DNA from: Bacteroidota bacterium
Lineage (GTDB): Bacteria > Bacteroidota > Bacteroidia > Chitinophagales > Chitinophagaceae
Length of the DNA stretch: 64,000 bases
Assembly: GCA_016711825.1 (NCBI GenBank)
Contig: JADJSG010000005.1
Location: forward strand, 372,001-436,000
Direction: 5' to 3'
Part shown: positions 28,157 through 37,307 of the stretch, in pieces
Position numbering within the stretch: position 1 is the stretch's first letter
Layout: each line of letters begins with the position of its first letter
Notes under the pieces: model-generated
The model's input: the letters and a program-made list of their open reading frames with translations, nothing else
What the model was told of the DNA's origin: nothing
Databases searched by the model: none
Made by a program: the position numbers and the translations under genes

Positions 28157-29206
28157 ATGATATTAAAATCGAAACATATATTGATTCATTTGATATTGTC
28201 CATTTCATTTCTGATGATTCCCTATGTATTTATTGCTGGTGATATGTTTCGATTCCCCAATGTGTTTCATAACCCACATGATCGATTTACCCTATTTGTA
28301 TATTTTGTCATGCTCGGATTTTTCTACTTTAATTATTATTATCTACTTCCTACTTATTATTTAAAAAAACAACCTATTACCTATTTTAGCATCATCGCTT
28401 TTATTCTGGTCTTTCTCATTACCTTTTATTGGTGGGTTGATTATACACCACCTCCTATTTTCAGACCCCCGCCACCCATGATTGGTGGCATGCCCTTTCC
28501 TCATCGACATCTACCCATGCCTCCACCTATTTCACAATTAAATCAGTTATTGTTTTTATATATCATTGGTATATTGGTGAGTTTGTTTGCACGGGTCAAC
28601 AAAAATTTAAAACATATTGAATCGGAAAGAGATAAAACAGCCCTGGTTTATTTAAAATCGCAAATGAACCCTCATTTTATATTCAATACTTTTAACAGTA
28701 TTTACGGACTCGCAGTAAAAGAAAAAGCCGACAAAACCGCCAACGGCATGTTGAAACTTTCAGATATGCTTCGGTATGTATTGACAGATACCCAAAGTGA
28801 TTTTGTACGTTTGAATAAAGAAATCAATTATATCAACAATTATATAGAATTACAAAAATTAAGAATTGAATCAGATACCATTATACAATATCAAATCACT
28901 GGCAATCAAAACCTTCATGTGATTGCGCCAATGTTGTTGATTCCTTTTATCGAAAATGCATTTAAATATGGGATTAATCCAGGCAAAGAATCTAACATTG
29001 ATATTCAGATTAAAATTGAGGATGCTTCATTACTGCTTCAGGTAAAAAATAAAATCATCGTTCATAATAGTTCTTCTGAAAAAATGGGTATCGGTATTGA
29101 AAATACCAGGAACCGACTTGAACTATTATACCCTCATAAATATATACTCACACTCCATGAAACACCTACTGATTATGAAGTGTATTTAAAAATAATACTC
29201 ACATGA
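28157..29206 (+). CDS. LytS-type sensor histidine kinase with a Pro/His-rich loop
   Basis: 349 residues from the ATG at 28157; the open frame starts earlier (28070), but MILKSKHILIHLILSISF is the natural first membrane segment. About four transmembrane helices are present, with a Pro-rich loop between helices 3 and 4 (residues about 105-135, containing FRPPPPMIGGMPFPHRHLP). The cytoplasmic His_kinase domain has LKSQMNPHFIFNTFNSIYGL with the phospho-acceptor His; HATPase motifs are LIPFIENAFKYGI and GIGIENTRNRLELL. The stop overlaps the regulator start by 4 bases. Confidence 0.92.
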   Translation: MILKSKHILIHLILSISFLMIPYVFIAGDMFRFPNVFHNPHDRFTLFVYFVMLGFFYFNYYYLLPTYYLKKQPITYFSIIAFILVFLITFYWWVDYTPPPIFRPPPPMIGGMPFPHRHLPMPPPISQLNQLLFLYIIGILVSLFARVNKNLKHIESERDKTALVYLKSQMNPHFIFNTFNSIYGLAVKEKADKTANGMLKLSDMLRYVLTDTQSDFVRLNKEINYINNYIELQKLRIESDTIIQYQITGNQNLHVIAPMLLIPFIENAFKYGINPGKESNIDIQIKIEDASLLLQVKNKIIVHNSSSEKMGIGIENTRNRLELLYPHKYILTLHETPTDYEVYLKIILT

Positions 29207-29898
29207 TGAACGCCATTGCACTGGATGATGAACCTATCGCCCTTGATATTATTGCTAATTTTTGTGAAAGAATTGATACCCTCAAATTAGAAAAAACATT
29301 TACTTCACCCGATGAAGCCTTGAAGTACCTGCATCGATTTCCCATTGATTTGCTTTTCTTAGACATACAGATGCCTTCAACAACAGGTCTGGCTTTTTCT
29401 GAAAAAATTAAAACCAACCCTATGATTATATTCACTACAGCCCATAGTGAATACGCCGTTGAAGGGTTTGAAATAAAAGCCATTGATTATTTACTTAAAC
29501 CTTTTTCATTCGAACGATTTGCCCAGGCAGTAGAAAAAGCTCATCAATTCAAATCGTTGATGATTAATAAAGTAACAGACGAAAAAAAATATTTATCATT
29601 TAGGGTTGATTATAGCATGGTAAATATCAATATTGATACTATTGAATACATTGAATGTTTTGCCGATTATGTAAAATTATTTTTTACGGACCGAAAAAAT
29701 TTACTGGTTCGTATCACTATGAAAGAGCTGATCAACAAATTGCCCTCTAACGAATTTATCAGGGTGCATAGATCCTATATCATTCATTTAGATCATATTA
29801 TTTCAATCAGGAATAAAAAAATCTTACTTAAAAATATTGAAATCCCCATCGGTCAAAGTTATTTAGAAAGCACCTCACAATTGTTTAAGGATAAGTAA
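29203..29898 (+). CDS. LytTR-family response regulator
   Basis: 231 residues. Receiver domain with LDDEP, phospho-acceptor Asp in LLFLDIQMPSTTGL, Thr/Ser in IIFTTAHSEYAVEGF and Lys in DYLLKPFSFERF. LytTR domain at about 130-231 with IEYIECFADYVKLFF and FIRVHRSYIIHLDHI. Coupled to the upstream kinase through an ATGATGA overlap. It is similar in layout to the regulator at 430, so the window holds two such systems. Targets are unknown. Confidence 0.93.
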   Translation: MMNAIALDDEPIALDIIANFCERIDTLKLEKTFTSPDEALKYLHRFPIDLLFLDIQMPSTTGLAFSEKIKTNPMIIFTTAHSEYAVEGFEIKAIDYLLKPFSFERFAQAVEKAHQFKSLMINKVTDEKKYLSFRVDYSMVNINIDTIEYIECFADYVKLFFTDRKNLLVRITMKELINKLPSNEFIRVHRSYIIHLDHIISIRNKKILLKNIEIPIGQSYLESTSQLFKDK

Positions 29899-30204
29899 GT
29901 TCAATTCAGAAATGCCCTTGAAAAAGTATTCACTTACGATTAAACAGAAAACAAAAGGGAATAATCATATCAGTAAGTACACATGACAAAAATCATATTT
30001 ATCAAAAAATAAAAAATTATTCAAAAATAATTATTTCGCTATAACTATTGTGAATACTGCATTTAAAACCATTGCTAGGCTTTGTTGTTATCACACCATA
30101 ACACGATAATTTTAACAAGAATGCTTGATGGTTTGAAACACTGATATAAATCATATTTTATTTTTTTAGGTTCCCTATAATTTTGTCGGGTAATTTAATT
30201 TATC
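29899..30204. other. 306-bp gap with the promoter of the paa operon
   Basis: AT-rich; holds only the -7 box at 30178. I see no terminator for the regulator gene and no small gene. Confidence 0.45.
30178..30185 (+). promoter_or_regulatory. -7 box (TAATTTTG) for the paa operon
   Basis: A perfect TAnnTTTG match 19 nt before the paaA ATG; it should drive paaABCD. No PaaR/PaaX-type operator could be recognised. Confidence 0.45.
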
Positions 30205-31128
30205 ATGAATACAGTGGATGTTATCGCAGACTTTACCCATAAAATTGAAAATGATTTAAACATTGAACCGAAAGATCAGATGCCTGAAAAATATCGCTTG
30301 CATTTGATTCGGCAGATATCACAACATGCCCATTCTGAAGTAATCGGAATGCAACCCGAAGGCAATTGGATAACACGCGCCCCTAGCCTTAGAGCAAAAC
30401 AAATATTGCTTGCTAAAATTCAAGACGAAGGCGGTCATGGATTGTATCTGTATAGTGCAGCCGAAACCCTTGGCATCTCACGCGAAGAAATGTTGGAACA
30501 ATTACATTCAGGCAAGGCCAAATATTCAAACATCTTCAACTATCCCGCACTTACATGGGCCGATATTGGTGCCATAGGCTGGTTAGTAGATGGGGCTGCT
30601 ATTGTCAATCAGGTATCATTGCAACGCACTTCCTATGGTCCTTATGCCCGTGCGATGGTGCGTATTTGTAAAGAAGAAAGTTTTCATCAACGTCAAGGTT
30701 ATGAAATCATGGCCAATATGATGAAAGGCACCGAAGCCCAGAAAGCCATGGCACAAGATGCGATGAATCGCTGGTGGTGGCCTTCACTGATGATGTTTGG
30801 TCCGCATGATAGCGACTCTCCACATGCTGGTGATGCCTTTGCTTGGAAAATAAAAAGAAAAAGCAATGACGAATTGCGTCAGAAGTTTATAGACAAAACC
30901 GTTCAACAAGCAGAAGTGATCGGACTCACCGTTCCTGACCCCGAATTGAAATGGAACGAAGCAAAAGAAGGCTACGATCATGGCGAAATCAATTGGGAAG
31001 AATTTAAAAGAGTGATCAATGGAAATGGACCTTGTAATAAACAACGCATGACCCATCACATACAAATGCATCAGGAAGGCGCCTGGGTAAGAGAAGCCGC
31101 AGCGGCCTATGCAAAACAACAATCATAA
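30205..31128 (+). CDS. paaA: 1,2-phenylacetyl-CoA epoxidase, catalytic subunit A
   Basis: 307 residues, the length of PaaA. The ferritin-like di-iron site shows as paired E/D-xx-H motifs: KIQDEGGHGLYLYSAAETLG and CKEESFHQRQGYE. The active oxygenase needs PaaC as structural partner, PaaB, and the reductase PaaE; it inserts one oxygen into the ring of phenylacetyl-CoA. First gene of paaABCD with gaps of only 13-15 bases to paaB and paaC. paaE is not in this window and must be elsewhere. Confidence 0.96.
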   Translation: MNTVDVIADFTHKIENDLNIEPKDQMPEKYRLHLIRQISQHAHSEVIGMQPEGNWITRAPSLRAKQILLAKIQDEGGHGLYLYSAAETLGISREEMLEQLHSGKAKYSNIFNYPALTWADIGAIGWLVDGAAIVNQVSLQRTSYGPYARAMVRICKEESFHQRQGYEIMANMMKGTEAQKAMAQDAMNRWWWPSLMMFGPHDSDSPHAGDAFAWKIKRKSNDELRQKFIDKTVQQAEVIGLTVPDPELKWNEAKEGYDHGEINWEEFKRVINGNGPCNKQRMTHHIQMHQEGAWVREAAAAYAKQQS

Positions 31129-31141
31129 AACAATTAAAATC

Positions 31142-31426
31142 ATGGATACACAATTAGACCTTTGGGAAGTTTTTATTCAAAGTAAAACCGGTAATCATCA
31201 TGTGCACGCAGGTAGTGTGCATGCTTCTGACAGTAATATGGCTTTGCAAAATGCCAGAGACATATATACCCGTCGCAATGAAGGTAGTAGCATTTGGGTG
31301 ATTCCTTCAAAATATGTAACAGCCTCTACCGCAGAAGATGCAGCGATGTTATTTGATCCTGCAAATGATAAAATATACCGACACCCTACTTTTTATGTGA
31401 TGCCAGAAGGCGCCAAACAAATATAA
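31142..31426 (+). CDS. paaB: 1,2-phenylacetyl-CoA epoxidase, subunit B
   Basis: 94 residues from ATG 31142; the longer open frame begins inside paaA and adds non-homologous residues. It shows the PaaB pattern LDLWEVFIQSKTGNHHVHAG, ALQNARDIYTRR and SIWVIPSKYVTAS. The subunit helps assemble the PaaAC hetero-oligomer and is required for activity. Placed between paaA and paaC as in other bacteria. Confidence 0.95.
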   Translation: MDTQLDLWEVFIQSKTGNHHVHAGSVHASDSNMALQNARDIYTRRNEGSSIWVIPSKYVTASTAEDAAMLFDPANDKIYRHPTFYVMPEGAKQI

Positions 31427-31441
31427 AATAAAACTGAAATC

Positions 31442-32200
31442 ATGACAAAGCAACAGGCACTTTATAAATATTTACTCCGCTTAGGAGACAATCCACTGAT
31501 ATTAGGACATCGACTCTCTGAATGGTGTAGCCGTGGTCCCATCCTTGAAGAAGATTTGGCCTTGACTAATATTGCCCTTGATAATATAGGCAGGGCACAA
31601 GCTTTTTTAAAATATGCCGCCGAAGTAGAAGGCTTGGGTAAAACAGCCGATGATTTGGCTTACAAAAGAGACGAACGCTCATTTTATAATAACCTCATTG
31701 CAGAATTGCCCATCGGCGATTTTGCTTATACCATAGCCAGACAATTGCTGATTGCTGTTTTTGAACAATTGCAATTCACCGACTTAAGCAAATCAAGCAA
31801 CGAAACCATTGCAGGCATTGCTGCTAAATCATTAAAAGAAGTGCGTTATCATGTTGCTCATGCTCGTGACTGGTGTTACAGACTGGGCAAAGGAACAGAA
31901 GAAAGCCATAACCGTCTTCAAAGAGCCTTTAATGAGTTGTGGATGTATACAGGTGAATTATTTGAAATGTATGATGAAGATGTGATATTGGTATTTGATG
32001 GGGTTGCAGGCGATTTAAACACCCTAAAAATACAATACTACGATGCAGTGCAAAAAATACTCAACGATTCAAACATTCAAATTCCCGTAGTAGACTATAT
32101 GCAAACAGGAAGCCGCAAAGGTATTCACACCGAATATCTTGGTCACATCTTAGCTGAAATGCAATACCTACAACGCGCCTATCCTGATGCCACATGGTAA
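31442..32200 (+). CDS. paaC: 1,2-phenylacetyl-CoA epoxidase, structural subunit C
   Basis: 252 residues. Ferritin-like fold related to PaaA but with a non-catalytic site; recognisable are LGHRLSEWCSRGPILEEDLA, NIGRAQAFLKYAAEVEG and SLKEVRYHVAHARDWCYRLG. It forms the stable complex with PaaA. The stop overlaps the paaD start by 7 bases, so translation is coupled. Confidence 0.95.
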   Translation: MTKQQALYKYLLRLGDNPLILGHRLSEWCSRGPILEEDLALTNIALDNIGRAQAFLKYAAEVEGLGKTADDLAYKRDERSFYNNLIAELPIGDFAYTIARQLLIAVFEQLQFTDLSKSSNETIAGIAAKSLKEVRYHVAHARDWCYRLGKGTEESHNRLQRAFNELWMYTGELFEMYDEDVILVFDGVAGDLNTLKIQYYDAVQKILNDSNIQIPVVDYMQTGSRKGIHTEYLGHILAEMQYLQRAYPDATW

Positions 32201-32691
32201 ACACCCAGCTACATACAAGAGATAGCATTCTGCAAATATTATCTGTCATTTGCGACCCCGAAATTCCAGTGGTTTCGATACAGGAAATGGGTATTTTACG
32301 CGATGTAATCGTACATGATAATGTATGTGAAATCATCATCACACCCACTTATACAGGCTGTCCGGCCATGGGTATCATAGAAGCCGATATTCAATCAACC
32401 TTGCACCATGCGGGTATTGATGAGGTTAAAGTTACTACGGTATATACACCTGCCTGGACAACAGACTGGATGACAGAAAGCACTAAAGAAAAATTACAAA
32501 AATTTGGTATTGCGGCCCCAGTACACTCACATTGCATGGATTGGTCGAAGCCTGAACAACATGCTGTCATTTGCCCTTTATGTCATGCGGAAGACACGCA
32601 AATAATTTCACATTTTGGCTCTACCGCTTGCAAGGCATTGTACAAATGCAATGTTTGTAAAGAACCCTTCGATTATTTTAAATGTCATTAA
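32194..32691 (+). CDS. paaD: Phenylacetate epoxidase assembly protein PaaD (MIP18/DUF59 type)
   Basis: 165 residues. The N-terminal DUF59 domain has ICDPEIPVVSIQEMGI and the conserved TPTYTGCPAMG with its cysteine. The C-terminal zinc-ribbon-like part has CPLCHAEDT ... YKCNVCKEPF. PaaD-type proteins help mature the iron-sulfur or di-iron centres of the epoxidase complex. It is the last gene of the paaABCD unit; a 133-bp gap follows before hmgA. Confidence 0.94.
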   Translation: MVNTQLHTRDSILQILSVICDPEIPVVSIQEMGILRDVIVHDNVCEIIITPTYTGCPAMGIIEADIQSTLHHAGIDEVKVTTVYTPAWTTDWMTESTKEKLQKFGIAAPVHSHCMDWSKPEQHAVICPLCHAEDTQIISHFGSTACKALYKCNVCKEPFDYFKCH

Positions 32692-32824
32692 TAGGATGAT
32701 GAATAACCAATATTTTGTACCAAAAAAATATAACAATACATGTTTATTTTCTTTATCAAAAAAAATCCCTTCAACTGACCTATAGAACTAAAATCATTTT
32801 TATCACACTATAATAAAATAATTC

Positions 32825-33985
32825 ATGCCCATTTATCATACATTAGGAACGATACCTCCCAAAAGACATACTGTAAGTCGTCAAGAAGATGGCTCTTTAT
32901 ACCAGGAAGAACTTGTAGGAACTCAGGGATTTGCTGGTATGTCGTCTTTGGTATATCATCTTTATCCACCTACACGAGTACAACAAAAAGAAGCTGCATA
33001 CAGCGTAGCCCCCAAAGTGGCTATTGACAACGGACTTGATTGCATGAGCTTTAAAGGATTTGAAATCACACCTACCTCTGATTACCTAAAAAGTAGAAAA
33101 ACCCTTTTTGTGAATGCCGATATGCATATTGGGTTAGCAGCTCCTATGCAAAGTACCCCTTATTTTTATAAAAATGCCGATGCCGATGAAATGATTTTTG
33201 TACATGAAGGGAGCGGCACTTTATTTACCATGTATGGAGAACTGCATTTTAAATATGGTGATTATATCATCATCCCCCGTGGTACGGTGTATAAAATACA
33301 TTTTGACAATAACAGCAATCGATTGCTCTATGTTGAAAGCTTCACCCCTATTTTTACCCCAGCACGTTACAGAAATCAATTTGGTCAACTGCTCGAGCAT
33401 TCGCCCTTTTGTGAACGTGATATCGTACGCCCTTCAAACTTGAAAACATATAATGAACAAGGAGCTTTTGATATTTTTATCAAAAAAAGAGGGATGATGT
33501 TTCCCTATCAATATGCTAATCATCCCTTTGATGTAGTAGGCTGGGATGGTTATCACTATCCCTATATATTTTCAATCTTTAATTTTGAACCAATCACGGG
33601 TCGTATACATATGCCACCTCCGATACATCAAACATTTGAAAATGCCCAGTTTGTAATATGCTCCTTTGTACCTCGTCTTTACGATTATCATCCTGAAGCG
33701 ATTCCTGCCCCTTACCATCATAGCAATATCGATAGCGATGAATTATTGTATTATGTGGATGGAGATTTTATGAGTCGAAACAATATCGAAAAAGGGCAGA
33801 TTACTTTACATCCTGGTGGCCTTCCTCATGGTCCACACCCTGGCGCCATCGAAAGAAGTATTGGTAAAAAAGAAACCCATGAATTGGCTGTGATGATTGA
33901 TCCTTTTCACCCTGTTATGATCACCGAAGAAGCCATGAAAATAGATGTGAAAGATTATTATAAATCATGGTTAGAAAATGAATAA
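32825..33985 (+). CDS. hmgA: Homogentisate 1,2-dioxygenase
   Basis: 386 residues, the short bacterial form. Cupin metal-binding stretches are visible: HHSNIDSDELLYYVDGDF with its His and Glu, and HPGGLPHGPHPGAIERSIG. It opens the ring of homogentisate to maleylacetoacetate with Fe(II) and O2, in tyrosine and phenylalanine breakdown. HPPD, which makes homogentisate, is encoded two genes downstream. Maleylacetoacetate isomerase and fumarylacetoacetase are not in the window. Confidence 0.92.
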   Translation: MPIYHTLGTIPPKRHTVSRQEDGSLYQEELVGTQGFAGMSSLVYHLYPPTRVQQKEAAYSVAPKVAIDNGLDCMSFKGFEITPTSDYLKSRKTLFVNADMHIGLAAPMQSTPYFYKNADADEMIFVHEGSGTLFTMYGELHFKYGDYIIIPRGTVYKIHFDNNSNRLLYVESFTPIFTPARYRNQFGQLLEHSPFCERDIVRPSNLKTYNEQGAFDIFIKKRGMMFPYQYANHPFDVVGWDGYHYPYIFSIFNFEPITGRIHMPPPIHQTFENAQFVICSFVPRLYDYHPEAIPAPYHHSNIDSDELLYYVDGDFMSRNNIEKGQITLHPGGLPHGPHPGAIERSIGKKETHELAVMIDPFHPVMITEEAMKIDVKDYYKSWLENE

Positions 33986-34012
33986 CAATAACCCCTTAAA
34001 ATAAAAAAATAA

Positions 34013-34648
34013 ATGAATACATTAGTTGGTAAAAAAGCACCTTCATTCCAGGCAGAAGCTGTCATCAATGGCACTGAATTTGTAGAACAATTTTCACTTG
34101 ACCAGTTTATTGGTCAAAAGAATGTCATCTTCTTTTTTTATCCTTTAGATTTTACGTTTGTATGCCCAACAGAATTGATTGCATTTCAAGAGCAATTATC
34201 CGAATTTGAAAAAAGAAATACGGTTGTAGTGGCCTGCTCAATCGATTCAAAATATGCACATTGGGCATGGCTCAATACCGAACGCAACAAAGGAGGTATT
34301 AAAGGCGTGCAATACCCTTTAGTGGCCGACCTAACTAAAACTATTGCCATCGATTACGGTGTATTGGCTGGTCAATATCAAATTGACAATGAAAGCGTCC
34401 GTTTTGAAGGCAACCCTGTAGCCTTACGCGGATTGTTTTTGATTGATATCAATGGTATTATACGTCATCAGGTAATCAATGATTTACCATTAGGACGTAG
34501 TGTAGACGAAGCCCTAAGGATGGTAGATGCATTAAACTTTTATGAAAAAAACGGCGAAGTTTGTCCAGCCAACTGGAACAGTAGCAAAGAAGGATTGCAA
34601 GCAACTGCCGAAGGTATTGCCACTTATTTAGGAACACATCAAAATTAA
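34013..34648 (+). CDS. Typical 2-Cys peroxiredoxin (AhpC/Prx1 type)
   Basis: 211 residues. The peroxidatic cysteine lies in DFTFVCPTELIAFQEQ and the resolving cysteine in KNGEVCPANWNSSKEG, so it is a typical 2-Cys enzyme. It reduces H2O2 and organic peroxides with thioredoxin or a similar donor. It sits between hmgA and hppD with 27- and 5-base gaps, so it is probably co-transcribed with these Fe(II) dioxygenases. I infer protection from their peroxide by-products. Confidence 0.93.
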   Translation: MNTLVGKKAPSFQAEAVINGTEFVEQFSLDQFIGQKNVIFFFYPLDFTFVCPTELIAFQEQLSEFEKRNTVVVACSIDSKYAHWAWLNTERNKGGIKGVQYPLVADLTKTIAIDYGVLAGQYQIDNESVRFEGNPVALRGLFLIDINGIIRHQVINDLPLGRSVDEALRMVDALNFYEKNGEVCPANWNSSKEGLQATAEGIATYLGTHQN

Positions 34649-34653
34649 TATAT

Positions 34654-35811
34654 ATGTCAATCGCAAACTTAACACAAGTAGACAATTACAATTATGGCAT
34701 CGAAAAAATATTCGATTCAGCCAAGGATTTTTTACCTATCAATGGTACCGATTATGTAGAGCTTTATGTGGGCAATGCAAAACAAGCAGCGCATTACTAT
34801 AAAACAGCTTTTGGGTTTCAATCGTTTGCCTATTGCGGTTTAGAAACAGGTAACAAAGCCTATTGCTCTTATGTAGTTGCCCAAGATAAAATCAGGTTGG
34901 TACTTACCACACCCTTTGACCCCGAAAGTGAAATATCAGATCATATCAGACGACATGGAGATGGGGTAAAAGTGATTGCACTTTGGGTAGACGATGCCCG
35001 AAAAGCATTTGAAGAAACCACTAAACGAGGTGCAGTAGCCGTGATGGAACCAACCGTATTTTCAGATGAGAATGGAGAAGTGGTTAAAGCATCTATCAAA
35101 ACCTATGGCGATACCATTCATACTTTTGTAGAGCGTAAAAACTATCAGGGTGTTTTTTTACCCGGGTTTGAAAAATGGGAAAGCGAATACAATCCTGGCA
35201 GTAAAGGGCTCAAATATATCGACCATATGGTGGGCAATGTGGCATTGGGCACCATGAATACCTGGGCCGACTTTTATGCCAATACCATGGGTTTTGCCAA
35301 CCTTATCACTTTTGACGATAAGGATATTTCTACCCAATACACCGCCTTGATGAGTAAAGTAATGACCAATGGCAATGGCCGAATTAAATTTCCAATCAAT
35401 GAACCTGCTAAGGGATTAAAAAAATCACAGGTAGAAGAGTATTTAGATTTTTATGGCGGACCCGGTTGTCAACATATTGCGGTAGCTACCGATGATATCG
35501 TCTTTACCATTGCTGAAATGCGTAAGTCGGGTGTTGAATTTTTACATGTGCCTGGAACCTATTACGATACAGTGGTAGATCGCGTGGGTACCATTTCAGA
35601 AGATATGAATACCCTCAAATCATTAGGCATCATGGTTGACCGTGATGAAGAAGGATACTTGCTACAAATTTTTACCAAACCAGTAGAAGACAGACCTACC
35701 TTATTTTTTGAAATCATTCAACGTAAAGGAGCCAAGTCGTTTGGCAAAGGCAATTTTCAGGCTTTGTTTGAAAGTATTGAAGCTGAACAAGAACGAAGAG
35801 GTACTTTATAA
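34654..35811 (+). CDS. hpd: 4-hydroxyphenylpyruvate dioxygenase
   Basis: 385 residues with two vicinal-oxygen-chelate (VOC) halves. The Fe(II) ligands are visible in the C-terminal half: LKYIDHMVGNV (His), GGPGCQHIAVATDD (His) and TLFFEIIQRKGAKSFGKGNF (Glu plus the C-terminal gate helix). It converts 4-hydroxyphenylpyruvate to homogentisate, the substrate of hmgA. Five bases separate it from the peroxiredoxin gene. Confidence 0.95.
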   Translation: MSIANLTQVDNYNYGIEKIFDSAKDFLPINGTDYVELYVGNAKQAAHYYKTAFGFQSFAYCGLETGNKAYCSYVVAQDKIRLVLTTPFDPESEISDHIRRHGDGVKVIALWVDDARKAFEETTKRGAVAVMEPTVFSDENGEVVKASIKTYGDTIHTFVERKNYQGVFLPGFEKWESEYNPGSKGLKYIDHMVGNVALGTMNTWADFYANTMGFANLITFDDKDISTQYTALMSKVMTNGNGRIKFPINEPAKGLKKSQVEEYLDFYGGPGCQHIAVATDDIVFTIAEMRKSGVEFLHVPGTYYDTVVDRVGTISEDMNTLKSLGIMVDRDEEGYLLQIFTKPVEDRPTLFFEIIQRKGAKSFGKGNFQALFESIEAEQERRGTL

Positions 35812-35899
35812 ATATTGTAAAAAATAAATACATCCCTTCATTTGCAATAAAATGATGTACAAACCCTATTTTTAATAAAAACCCATACCCCTAAATATT

Positions 35900-37297
35900 A
35901 TGAGCGCAGGTTGTCTTAATAATTGCCCCAATTGTAAATGTTCAAAATCGGCAATCATCATTGGTGCCGGCTTAGTAGGCTCACTGTGGGCTGTGTATTT
36001 AAGCAAAGCGGGTTATAAAGTAGATGTTTATGAACGTCGGCCCGATATGCGACGGTCAAAGATGTCTGCTGGTAAATCAATCAATTTAGCCACATCTTAT
36101 CGTGGTTGGAAAGCCTTAGACGAAGTGGGTATTGGCGATGAAATTAGAAAAATTGCCATCCCCATGTACGGTCGCACTTTACATCATCAACACGGCGAAG
36201 TGAAGTATCAACCCTATGGCAATGATGATCAGGCAATTTATTCCGTATCAAGAGGGGCTATCAATGCAAAACTGATGAGTATTGCAGAAGAAAATATTAC
36301 GGTACATATTCAATTTAACGCTGAATGTATTGATATAGATTTTAAGCAAGATAAAGCCATTTTTAAAGATACTGTAACGGGTGTTATCACCGAGGCCACG
36401 GCAGATGTGATTTTTGCCACTGATGGAGCCTTCTCCGCTGCTCGTTATCATGGGATGCAAAAGCTTGATCAGTTTAATTATTCGCAGCAATACATAGCAG
36501 ATGGGTATCGCGAAATATTATTACCAGCCAATGAAGATGGCAGTCATAAGCTACCACTGAATACTTTACATATCTGGCCTCGCGGAAGATTTATGTTGAT
36601 TGCTCTTCCTAATTTTGATGGGTCATACACGTGTACTTTATTTATGCCTTTCGAAAATGATCAATATTGTTTTAATAACCTCACCTCCAAAGAGAAAGTC
36701 AACGAATTTTTTAGGGAAATATTTCCAGATTTTTATGCCATGATGCCTAATATAGCCGATTCCTGGGATGATCACCCTTTATCATCATTAGCCATTATTC
36801 GATGTTTTCCCTGGACACATCGCAAATTAGCCTTGATGGGTGATGCCGCTCATGCCACTGTACCCTTTTTTGGACAAGGTATGAACGCTGGTTTTGAAGA
36901 TTGCAGCGTGATGTGGGACTTGATGAATAAACATATGGACAATTGGCCGGTAATTTTTAAAGAGTATGAAAAATTAAGAAAACCGAATGGAGATGCGGTA
37001 CAGGATTTATCTTTACAAAATTATATTGTGATGCGGGATAAAGTGTCTTCTCCTAAATTTTTATTATTACAAAAAATTGAACGTCGTTTGAATTATCTTT
37101 ACCCCGATTCCTATTTCCCCTTGTATAGCATGGTGTCGTTTACCGATATCGATTATGCCACTGCATGGAAAAAAGGCAATGAACAAGAAGCAATGATAAA
37201 AAAACTTATTGACCAAAACCATATAAACGAATTAACAACTGAAACCGAGATAGATAGCATCTTACACACTTTCATGCAACAAACAGTTGCTTCATAA
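35900..37297 (+). CDS. kmo: Kynurenine 3-monooxygenase
   Basis: 465 residues, FAD-dependent aromatic hydroxylase. Rossmann motif IIGAGLVGSLWAVYLSKAGY then VYERRPD; second FAD motif ALMGDAAHATVPFFGQGMNA. The short substrate-site region RKSxxGRSIN-like (MRRSKMSAGKSINLATS) is typical of KMO. It hydroxylates kynurenine to 3-hydroxykynurenine with NADPH and O2. The N-terminus carries CLNNCPNCKCSK, four cysteines before the Rossmann fold, not usual for KMO. It is followed closely by kynA. Confidence 0.94.
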   Translation: MSAGCLNNCPNCKCSKSAIIIGAGLVGSLWAVYLSKAGYKVDVYERRPDMRRSKMSAGKSINLATSYRGWKALDEVGIGDEIRKIAIPMYGRTLHHQHGEVKYQPYGNDDQAIYSVSRGAINAKLMSIAEENITVHIQFNAECIDIDFKQDKAIFKDTVTGVITEATADVIFATDGAFSAARYHGMQKLDQFNYSQQYIADGYREILLPANEDGSHKLPLNTLHIWPRGRFMLIALPNFDGSYTCTLFMPFENDQYCFNNLTSKEKVNEFFREIFPDFYAMMPNIADSWDDHPLSSLAIIRCFPWTHRKLALMGDAAHATVPFFGQGMNAGFEDCSVMWDLMNKHMDNWPVIFKEYEKLRKPNGDAVQDLSLQNYIVMRDKVSSPKFLLLQKIERRLNYLYPDSYFPLYSMVSFTDIDYATAWKKGNEQEAMIKKLIDQNHINELTTETEIDSILHTFMQQTVAS

Positions 37298-37307
37298 AAA
37301 TGAACAC

